In this document: positions 50,192 to 57,184 of the stretch, piece by piece
Layout of the letters: each line of letters opens with the position of its first letter
Numbering within the stretch: the stretch's first letter is position 1
Source: G963665495 sp963677785
Lineage (GTDB): Bacteria; Desulfobacterota; Desulfovibrionia; Desulfovibrionales; Desulfovibrionaceae
Assembly (NCBI GenBank): GCA_963677785.2
Contig: CAXXDH010000003.1
Span: 4,154,001 to 4,218,000 of the forward strand
Length of the DNA stretch: 64,000 nt
Reading direction: 5' to 3'
Made by a program: the position numbers and the translations under genes
Notes under the pieces: model-generated
Told to the model about the DNA's origin: nothing
What the model saw: the letters and a program-made list of their open reading frames with translations, nothing else
Databases searched by the model: none

Positions 50192-51523
50192 GGTCCTTCC
50201 GGGTTTGCCGTGGGTAGCGTCATAATGTAGGCGATTTCCAGGAGGAGACCGCCGATGAGGGATGTTGATCTTTACGGGCAGATTTTGGGCGTCAAGAGCC
50301 CCTGGTTTGTGGATAAAGTTGATTTAAAAACGTCTGAAGGCCGTGTGGATATTTGGCTCGACCATAAGAGCAAGGTGCCCTGGACTTGCCCGGAATGCGG
50401 CAAGGAGCTGACTTGCCGGGATCATGCGGAAGAAAGGATTTGGCGGCATCTGGATACGTGCCAGTTCAAAACTTTCATCCATGCAAGAATCCCTCGAGTG
50501 GCTTGCCCCGAGCATGGCGTCAAGCAGGTCAATGTCTTTTGGGCTGAACCTGGTTCGCGTTTTACTCTGCTCATGGAAAGGCTGGTCATTGATGTTCTGA
50601 CAGAATGCTCGACCATTGAAGGAGCTCGCAAGTTGATGCGAATCTCGTGGGATCAGGCTTGGGGGGTTATGGAAAGAGCTGTCCGGCGAGGTATGGCACG
50701 AAAGGAACAGCGTAAAATCAGCTACATCGGGGTCGATGAGAAGGCTTTCCGAAAAGGACATAGCTATATGACCGTCGTCTGCGACCTGCTGCGCGGTACG
50801 GTCGAGCATGTTGCCGAGGACCGCAAAAAGACAAGCCTTGAAGAATACTACAAAAAGCTGAATGACGAACAGCTCAAGGCAATCAAGGCTGTATCAATGG
50901 ATATGTGGCCGGCATACTTTCTGGCCACCAAGGAAAACGTACCCGGTGCTGCAGATAAAATCGTATTCGACCGTTTCCACATCATGCAGCATGTAGGGGA
51001 AGCCGTGGATAAAGTACGCCGCCAGGAACATAAGGCGCTGATGGCTGAAGCAAACGAAATTTTGAAAGGCAGCAGATACTTGTGGTTATACGCTGAGGAG
51101 AACCTCTCGGACTCCCAACGACCGCGCCTGGAGGAACTCAAGGAATCGAATCTGAAGACGGGCAAAGCCTGGGCCATGAAAGAGAGTCTTCGCGGACTGT
51201 GGGACTATCTGTCTGTTGGGTGGGCCAAGCGTTTTCTGAAGAAATGGTGTTCTTGGGCCAAACGCTCGAAGCTCGAGCCTATGGGCAAAGTGGCGAACAT
51301 GCTCATGGATCACATGGACAACATCGTGACCTTTTGTCGGCATCGCGTGACAAACGCTGTTGCGGAGGGGCTGAACAGCAAGATCATGTCCATCAAACGC
51401 CGAGCTTGTGGCTACAGCAATAAGGAGCATTTCAAAACAGCGATTTACTTCTTTTGTGGCGGGCTAAAACTCTACCCGGAGATTAGCAAGACTGGGGCCA
51501 CCCACTGAGTTTCCGGAAGGACC
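50192..51523 (+). mobile_element. ISL3-family insertion sequence, copy B (complete, 8-bp target duplication)
   Basis: 1332 bp, same length as copy A and in opposite orientation. GAAAAAAG is present on both sides (50184-50191 and 51524-51531), the 8-bp duplication normal for ISL3. Removing the element and one duplication restores an open frame across the wzz-like gene, proving a simple recent insertion. Confidence 0.95.
50255..51508 (+). CDS. ISL3-family transposase, copy B
   Basis: 417 residues, full length, differing from copy A at two positions. It starts at ATG 50255 with CAGGAGGAG upstream. Zinc-binding N-terminus and DDE domain as in copy A. Confidence 0.92.
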   Translation: MRDVDLYGQILGVKSPWFVDKVDLKTSEGRVDIWLDHKSKVPWTCPECGKELTCRDHAEERIWRHLDTCQFKTFIHARIPRVACPEHGVKQVNVFWAEPGSRFTLLMERLVIDVLTECSTIEGARKLMRISWDQAWGVMERAVRRGMARKEQRKISYIGVDEKAFRKGHSYMTVVCDLLRGTVEHVAEDRKKTSLEEYYKKLNDEQLKAIKAVSMDMWPAYFLATKENVPGAADKIVFDRFHIMQHVGEAVDKVRRQEHKALMAEANEILKGSRYLWLYAEENLSDSQRPRLEELKESNLKTGKAWAMKESLRGLWDYLSVGWAKRFLKKWCSWAKRSKLEPMGKVANMLMDHMDNIVTFCRHRVTNAVAEGLNSKIMSIKRRACGYSNKEHFKTAIYFFCGGLKLYPEISKTGATH

Positions 51524-51531
51524 GAAAAAAG

Positions 51532-51701
51532 AAAATTTCCCAGAAAAATTTATGTCATCGAATATCTCGGATGAATACCGCAATAAGCAAACAACACGAA
51601 GAATGCTTTTAGGCTTAGTTGGCATTTTTATGAGTATTGTATTATGGATTCTAGTAGTTCTTGCGTATGATTTTATCAAGCGGGCGCTTAAAGCGGATTA
51701 A
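51532..51701 (+). pseudogene. Wzz-like gene, 3' part after the ISL3 insertion
   Basis: Joined to the 5' part the frame continues LLKKENFPEKFMSSNISDEY and ends with transmembrane helix 2 (MLLGLVGIFMSIVLWILVVL) and a short basic tail, giving about 310 residues, the usual Wzz length. The second membrane helix near the C-terminus confirms the family topology. Confidence 0.7.
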
Positions 51702-51923
51702 CATTACAGTTACACTATCCATTCTAATCGGTCGTGACCTCCCTTCCAGTATTAAGACATACGAATAAGAGAATTTTCCTGCTAAATTCACCCATAAAGT
51801 ACTCCTTCTACTTTTTGTATCCGTTGAGACGGACGAGTTCTTTTTTTCGTAACCGTCAGAACGCCTCCATCTCCCCCTACTTACGCGGGCATGGCATACT
51901 GTATTCCTCAACCAAGGAGTAGG
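51702..51923. other. Stretch without a gene
   Basis: Between the wzz-like stop and the IS66 left end. No frame, promoter or hairpin with support. Confidence 0.4.
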
Positions 51924-51997
51924 GTAAGCGTGCAATCAGCTGCTTCTTCCATTCCCCTCTGATCCAGGCATAATCCTGCTCCAAAAGGAGTTGGATC

Positions 51998-52311
51998 ATG
52001 AGTAAGGAAAAAGAACAGTACTGGCAAGAGCACATCACCGGCTGGCGGGCAAGCGGTCTCAGCCAAGCTGATTATTGCCTCAAACACGGTATTTCAAAAA
52101 GCACTTTTTGGCTTTGGAAACGCAAACTTACGCGCCCAAAAGTAAAACCGCAGCACCAGTGATTGTCCCGGTGTCACTGGAGCGGATTATCGAAACGCCT
52201 TTGCCGAAGCCGATTTGCCTTTATGTCGGTGAATTCCGCCTGGAGATCGAAGCCGGCTTTTGCAAACATACCCTTCGAGAACTGCTTTCCGTAATCGGTT
52301 CGCGATGTTGA
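51998..52311 (+). pseudogene. IS66 TnpA, frameshifted
   Basis: The first frame (51998-52162) encodes the helix-turn-helix part (WRASGLSQADYCLKHGISKS, then FWLWKRKL) and stops early. The continuation APVIVPVSLERI...LEIEAGFCKHTLRELLSVIG lies in another frame up to 52311. One frameshift between about 52100 and 52160 explains this. Confidence 0.8.
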
Positions 52312-52376
52312 CCGTAGAAGTGGATCGGGTTGTTCGGACCACCGAGCGGCATTTTGAAGGTGGACAAATTGACAGA

Positions 52377-53253
52377 TCATGCCGCCTCTGAACGCATTCG
52401 AGGAAATAATCCCTCAGGCTTTAGGTCATTTCGATATACCGTCATCGGCTTTTGACCGTCAAAGGCAAAATGCGGTCGACGGGTATTATAAAATTCGAAC
52501 CAGCGGGCCAGTTCTTGACGCAGTTCCTTCCCCGTTTCCAGTTCTTTCAGGAAAACGCACTCGTATTTTACCGAACGCCACAGACGTTCCACAAACACAT
52601 TATCCAGCCAGCGGCCCCGGCCATCCATGGAAATGCGTACGCCTGCATCACGCAGGGTTCGCGTGAACTCGTAGCTGGTGAACTGTGAGCCCTGATCCGT
52701 GTTGAATATTTCAGGAACGCCATAACTGTTGAGCGCTTCATCCAATGCAGCAACGCAAAAATCGACATCCATTGTGTTCGATATCCTCCAGGACAAAACC
52801 GTCCGGCTATACCAGTCCATGATGACGACAAGATACAAAAATCCTCGTTTCATGGGGATGTAGGTTATGTCTGAACACCAGACCTGGTTCGGACGAACAA
52901 CCGGGACATTCCGCAGTAAATACGGGTACGCTTTATGCCCCGGATGTGGCTGGCTTGTTCGAGGCTTCTGGTAAACCGCCATGAGTCCCATCTTACGCAT
53001 CAGCCGGCGTACGCGTTCCCGGCCTACTTGATATCCCAGATCGTTCAATGGTGCGCATCTGGCGTGACCCGAGAAAAGGCGACTCTGTAAAGAGTTCATC
53101 GATACGTCGCATCAATTCGAGGTTCAATGCTGATTCTCCACACGGGCGATAGTAATACGTCGACCTGTGCAGGTGCAAAATGGCGCACTGGCGCCTGACG
53201 CTGAGCTTGGGATGTCCGGAATCGACAATCCCTCGCCTTCGCTCGCAGCTCAT
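52377..53253 (-). pseudogene. IS3-family OrfB, frameshifted
   Basis: The N-terminal part (52993-53253, SVRRQCAILHLHRSTYYYRP) and the integrase core (52377-53099, WCSDITYIPM, NTDQGSQFTS, DNVFVERLWRSVKYE) are in different frames, joined near 53045 after GSRQMR. Otherwise the DDE domain is complete. Confidence 0.85.
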
Positions 53254-53537
53254 ATTTTGGCGAAGGCTTGTTGCAAAAAATCCTTCCCCACCAGCAGTTG
53301 CCCAATCTTGGCATGCAGTTCCTTGATCTGGGGCTCGCTATCTTGCTGGTCGGCTTTGGCTTTGCCTGAAAACGAAGCCACAATGCCTTCTTTGGCCTGC
53401 TTTTTTCATTTTGAGATCTGATTAGCATGAACTTCGTACTTGCTGGACAGCTCAGCGAGGGATTGTTCTCCGGATAAAGCATCAAGAGCAACTTTGGCCT
53501 TGAATTCAGCAGAAATTTTTCTTTTTTTCTTGGACAT
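53250..53537 (-). pseudogene. IS3-family OrfA with internal stop
   Basis: Starts at ATG 53537 (MSKKKRKISAEFKAKVALDA). A TGA at 53406-53408 replaces the conserved tryptophan in QISKWKKQ. The frame then continues to a TGA overlapping the OrfB start as ATGA. A single base change explains the stop. Confidence 0.8.
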
Positions 53538-53584
53538 ATTTCCCTCCTCATGGGGAGTTTATGTCCACCTGTCCTTGTGGTCCA

Positions 53585-54170
53585 GATTTTTGAGGCCACT
53601 TCTCTCAAGGCCGCTCCCAAAAAAGGCAAGACCAAAGTCGGCACGGCTCAGACCGTCTTGAATCTGATCCAGAAGCTGTATCACCTCGAAAAGCAGGCTC
53701 GTGAGGCAAAGCTGCCGCCCGAAGACATCTACGCCATGCGTCAGGAACGGGTGAAGCCGCTGCTGGAGAAAATCAAGAAGCTGCTGGTCGAGCGCGAGAA
53801 AAGCACACCGCCCAAAAGCCTGCTCGGCAAGGCCATCGGCTATGCCCTGGGCCAGTGGAGCCGAATTGAGGCATACCTTTCAGACGGACGGCTGCACCAG
53901 GACAACAACGCGGCTGAAAACGCGATCCGTCCGTTTGCCGTGGGCCGTAAAAACTGGCTTTTTTCCGGTTCGCCAGCGGGCGCAAAAGCCAGCGCGGCCA
54001 TGTACTCCCTCATTGAAACCGCAAAGGCCGGCGGCCTTACCCCCTACGACTACCTGGTCCGCGTTTTCGAGCGGTTGCCATATGCGCGTACGCAGGAGGA
54101 TTTTGAGTCCCTGCTGCCGCGCAATTTTTCAAAGAACTCTCAGACACCGCCCAAAGGCGCCTCCGCGTAG
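53585..54170 (+). pseudogene. IS66 transposase TnpC, C-terminal third
   Basis: From the IS3 end the frame reads IFEATSLKAAPK and continues to NNAAENAIRPFAVGRKNWLF with the catalytic-domain end, and a C-terminal helical part (YDYLVRVFERLPYA). The first two thirds of the protein are absent. It could not act alone. Confidence 0.85.
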
Positions 54171-54688
54171 GCCAGCGAAACGAGCAGCCCGGGCTCGCCA
54201 AAGAGGCGAAAAATACGGCTCTCCCCAGGACCGCACCAGCGCAGAAAATAGACATCCAGAGCCGCGAGCCTGGTCGCAAAGGGCTCAGCGTTGTCCCCGT
54301 GTACGCGAATCTCGCTCATGACCATGGGGCGCCACTCGTCGTCCCAAAACCACGGGCTCCCGCCTGCGAGAATTTCCGCAATCAGGGTGCGACGTCGGCA
54401 GGACGAAAGGCCTTCACTTCGCGGTAATCCGTCCGCCAAAGCACTCCTGTCCGCGGCTTCGCGAGCCTCCCCGTACTTCTCTCTATGATGAGAGGCGCTG
54501 AAGGTTCTCGCAGAAACACCTGATGCTTCGGCCACTCCAAAAAAAATCGGCCCCACCCCGTACATTTCCCTGAAATCGGACACAGCCTGCTCGTACCAAG
54601 GCTTGTACTGGATTGCCCACCACAACCTGGGCCCGTCCGCCCCCTGCTTGGAATCCGTAGGTAGATCGAATAAGGACAGCTGTCGCAT
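54140..54688 (-). CDS. Possible passenger gene of the IS66 element
   Basis: 182 residues opposite to tnpC, filling the space between the tnpC stop and the right terminal repeat, which is unusually long for an IS66 element. The N-terminus MRQLSLFDLP is protein-like, and the rest has tryptophans and an ordinary composition, without membrane helices. No family is recognised. It may be a passenger, or a spurious frame in G/C-rich DNA. Confidence 0.35.
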   Translation of the reverse strand: MRQLSLFDLPTDSKQGADGPRLWWAIQYKPWYEQAVSDFREMYGVGPIFFGVAEASGVSARTFSASHHREKYGEAREAADRSALADGLPRSEGLSSCRRRTLIAEILAGGSPWFWDDEWRPMVMSEIRVHGDNAEPFATRLAALDVYFLRWCGPGESRIFRLFGEPGLLVSLAYAEAPLGGV

Positions 54689-54798
54689 ACGAAATTTCTA
54701 CCCATGTCCGGTTGTCGGCGTAATGGTCAGGCTCGGCAGAAAGCAGCATAGCGTGAAGCGGTTGGGGATGGGAAGAGGTAGCCGATTCGACGCTTACG

Positions 54799-55371
54799 GT
54801 AAACCTGACTGATGAAGATTCGCGAATTATGCGCAAAATCAACCGTAGCGAATACACGCAATCTTACAATGCTCAGGCTGCGGTTGATGCTGATGGCTTG
54901 CAGTTAATACTGTACAATCATGTGACAAATTGCGCAGTGGACAGCAACGAGCTTTTGCCTGCGGTCATTGGAGTGATCGACAATGTTGAACAGCCTTCGG
55001 CGGTGTTGGCTGATGCAGGGTATATCAATCGGGATGCTTGTGAAAAAATTGAAGAATTATGCGTAGAGCCGTTTGTCGCCCCAAGACGGCAAGAATCGCG
55101 AGAGTATGATTTCCGTCCTCCCAAAGAAAAGCCGGAAAAGCCGATTAACGATCCGTATCATAAGGCGATGCGTGAGAAGCTTGACAACGAGGAAGGCAAG
55201 CACCTGTATGCTCTGTGAAAACAAACAGTTGAGCCCGTATTTGGCATCATCAAGCAAGCGCTTGGATTTCGCCAGTTTCTCCTACGTGGGCTCAAAAAAG
55301 TTTCCACGGAGTGGGAGTTGGTGTGCTTGGCGTATAACGTGAAGAGAGTTTTTGCGTTGAAATGCGCCTAA
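54799..55371 (+). pseudogene. IS1182-family transposase, C-terminal remnant with in-frame stop
   Basis: The frame begins at the IS66 border with NLTDEDSRIM, then YNAQAAVDADGLQL, LADAGYINRDACEKIEELC and, after a TGA at about 55216-55218, KQTVEPVFGIIKQALGF and LLRGLKKVSTEWEL: the conserved C-terminal block. The TGA stands where the family has arginine or lysine (CGA to TGA), so it is a nonsense mutation. The N-terminal half is missing. Confidence 0.85.
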
Positions 55372-55456
55372 AAATGGGGCTGAAGCGCTAAAAAAGGCCC
55401 AATTGACTATATTGAAGGCATAAAGGCAAAGACTTCAGCCTTGCTCGACGGTAAAG

Positions 55457-55495
55457 CCCGGCTCCAGCAGATATCTGCTTATTGCTGGAGCCGGG
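55457..55495. other. Long perfect hairpin near the IS1182 end
   Basis: CCCGGCTCCAGCA pairs with TGCTGGAGCCGGG over 13 bases. There is no T-run, so it is not a classic terminator. It may be a subterminal structure of the IS1182 element or a REP-like palindrome. Confidence 0.5.
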
Positions 55496-55525
55496 TCAAG
55501 TTCGACAGGCTGCTAGATAGTGTAG

Positions 55526-55906
55526 TCACGAGATTTTAGCCCATAACGCGATACACCGAATGTGGACTGCAGCAAGAAATGAAGCAGTATTCTTGGCATA
55601 TCGTGTTGCTATACCCCGCCAACGTTTGAGGTGGAGAAACGCATTTTCCACCAAGTGTCTGAGTTTATATAAATATTTGTCATATTCTCGTGGTTCTTTT
55701 CTGTTTTTCTTCGAGGGAATGACTGGTTCCATTCCCTGCTTTCGGGACTGTGCAATAATGGCGTCCGTATCATATGCTCGGTCAGCCAGAAGATATTGTG
55801 CGTCAAAGTCTTCAATCAGCTCAATCGCTTTTTTACAATCTGCTGTTGTACCTTGTGTAATAATAGCCCGGACCGGCATACCATGCGCGTCCACGGCCAA
55901 ATGCAA
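55526..55906 (-). CDS. IS5-family transposase, OrfB (frameshift partner)
   Basis: 126 residues with LHLAVDAHGMPVR, LLADRAYDTDAI (second aspartate) and VENAFLHLKRWRGIATRY (glutamate): the C-terminal DDE half. It overlaps OrfA by about 90 bases and is expected to be made as an OrfAB fusion by frameshifting. It ends just inside the left terminal repeat. Confidence 0.85.
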   Translation of the reverse strand: MHLAVDAHGMPVRAIITQGTTADCKKAIELIEDFDAQYLLADRAYDTDAIIAQSRKQGMEPVIPSKKNRKEPREYDKYLYKLRHLVENAFLHLKRWRGIATRYAKNTASFLAAVHIRCIALWAKIS

Positions 55907-56319
55907 TTTTGTGTTGAGCCCCCTTTTGTGCGGCTCATGTCTTGGTTACCACCTTTGGCCCCTGCTGCATGTGGATGAACCTTGCAGTGGCTTGCATCAA
56001 TCATAAGCCACTCATAATCTGGCTCGTCTATCAATATTTCCAGCAACTTTTCCCAGACACCTTTATCTCGCCAGCGACTAAACCGTCGATGAGTGTTGCT
56101 CCAACCTCCATAGTCCGGGGGGAGATCTCGCCAAGGTGCTCCTGTGCGCATGATCCAAAACACTGCATTGATAAATTGCCGATTGTCTTCCGCTATACCG
56201 CCCCAAGTTCCTTTTCTTCCAGGTAGATGGGGCTCCAATTTCTCCCAAACTTCATCAGAAATGTCGTGTCGTCTGTGGACCGGGTTTGACATGGCGACCT
56301 CGCTTGTTTTGTTTGCCAA
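55816..56319 (-). CDS. IS5-family transposase, OrfA
   Basis: 167 residues with the DUF4096-like N-terminal region (HDISDEVWEKLEPHLPGRKG, then INAVFWIMRTGAPWRDLP) and the first catalytic aspartate in MIDASHCKVHPHA. Translation must shift frame near 55900 to reach OrfB, as known for IS427-type elements. Confidence 0.85.
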   Translation of the reverse strand: MANKTSEVAMSNPVHRRHDISDEVWEKLEPHLPGRKGTWGGIAEDNRQFINAVFWIMRTGAPWRDLPPDYGGWSNTHRRFSRWRDKGVWEKLLEILIDEPDYEWLMIDASHCKVHPHAAGAKGGNQDMSRTKGGSTQNCIWPWTRMVCRSGLLLHKVQQQIVKKRLS

Positions 56320-56370
56320 GCGAAGTATGCCAGAAAATCAAACTCTAGACAATCTCGTGACTACACCACC

Positions 56371-56569
56371 TAGGTTCAATTATTATTTTCAGAAAAATCA
56401 AATAAAAGGGATCTGCGCAATTCAGCAACTACCATGCCGGATATCTTCTAAAAAGGATGTGAAAAATACTCTTTGAGCATCTCCTTACTAGCAGGCTGGC
56501 GTCGGGGGCTTTGACCATAGAGGCGGACGATTTAAAGTATCCCATGAACTTTTGCTGAGTTCATTACAA
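56371..56569. other. Short non-coding stretch
   Basis: Between the IS5 element and the lipoprotein gene's stop codon. Nothing recognised; no clear hairpin. Confidence 0.4.
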
Positions 56570-57184
56570 CTATTGCTCGGGAGCCACGGTTTCAGTGTCG
56601 GTGTATTCCATTTCTATCTGGGGAGTATTCCCGGAATCATCCAGCTCAATAACTTCAACTTCCTGTTGTACGCGGACATCGGCTTGCGGATTGGGGCGAG
56701 TGATCAAGATACGCGAGGTAACCGCTCCCAGGCCGGGATAGCTGTTGTACCCCACAAGGCGCCAGCGGTAGGAGGCCCCGGCTTCAATCAAGCAATAGCG
56801 GAGGGCAACGGAATTACGGCCTATTTGCAGCTGCTGATCGCTCAAAGGAAATTCTACCCGCATTTCCGGATGAAAGGGGCAAGTGGGGCAGTCCGTATCG
56901 GTATCGGTTTCGGCAAGCTCCAGGATGATTTTGGAGATATTGTCTTTGTTGCCGGAAAGCTTTGCTTTGATTTCCAGACAATTATGCGCGATACGCGCTT
57001 GTTCGTCCTTAAAATCGTAACGTTCCTGATCGGCATTGGGTTCGGGCCAGCTTTTTTTGCCGCAGCCGACCAGCCCCAACAAGAGCAGAGCCAGGACCAG
57101 GCATATGGCCTTACGCAGGAAACGATTACAAGCTATATCAGCCTTTTGGGGCGCCCCATTTTGCTTTCCACTCGTAGAGAACAT
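56570..57184 (-). CDS. Lipoprotein downstream of mutS
   Basis: 204 residues. A basic N-terminal extension precedes a signal segment ending LLGLVGC (lipobox cysteine about 41). The mature protein has a CPTCPFHP motif (about 98-105) and a beta-rich domain (SYRWRLVGYNSYPG), then an acidic tail. The family is not recognised. The only ATG (57184) overlaps mutS by 47 bases; the long N-region suggests the true start may be a non-ATG codon closer to the signal. It is probably co-transcribed with mutS. Confidence 0.7.
   Translation of the reverse strand: MFSTSGKQNGAPQKADIACNRFLRKAICLVLALLLLGLVGCGKKSWPEPNADQERYDFKDEQARIAHNCLEIKAKLSGNKDNISKIILELAETDTDTDCPTCPFHPEMRVEFPLSDQQLQIGRNSVALRYCLIEAGASYRWRLVGYNSYPGLGAVTSRILITRPNPQADVRVQQEVEVIELDDSGNTPQIEMEYTDTETVAPEQ

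Larger units (their letters stand above)
52355..53584 (-). mobile_element. IS3-family element inside the IS66 element (decayed)
   Basis: About 1230 bp. Both ends contain AGGTGGACA read inward (near 52358 and 53577). OrfA has an in-frame stop and OrfB a frameshift, so the copy is inactive. Its position between tnpA and the tnpC remnant shows insertion with, or followed by, deletion of the IS66 middle. Confidence 0.8.
51924..54797 (+). mobile_element. IS66-family element, internally deleted and carrying a second IS
   Basis: The left end GTAAGCGTGCAATCAGCTGC (51924) and, read inward from the right end at 54797, GTAAGCGTCGAATCGGCTAC form IS66-type inverted repeats. Remains of tnpA and the last third of tnpC are present; tnpB and most of tnpC are gone, replaced by an IS3-family element. 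There is no matching 8-bp duplication outside, so the flanks have been rearranged. The right end sits inside an IS1182 transposase gene. Confidence 0.85.
55516..56370 (-). mobile_element. IS5-family (IS427-type) insertion sequence
   Basis: 855 bp. The left end GATAGTGTAGTCACGAGATT and, inward from the right, GGTGGTGTAGTCACGAGATT share 16 inner bases. TA lies outside each end. Two overlapping frames encode the transposase, as in the IS427 group. Confidence 0.85.

Noticed and set aside
44531..51523. Composite transposon bounded by ISL3 copies A and B
   Set aside because: Copy B has its own 8-bp duplication on both sides and copy A has none, so the two did not move together as a unit.
53096..53644. 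182-codon minus-strand frame overlapping IS3 OrfA
   Set aside because: It reads OrfA in the wrong frame; the right frame gives a recognisable OrfA with one stop codon.
55216..55218. In-frame TGA of the IS1182 remnant as selenocysteine or recoding
   Set aside because: The family has a basic residue there and the gene already lacks its N-terminal half; a simple CGA to TGA mutation is enough.
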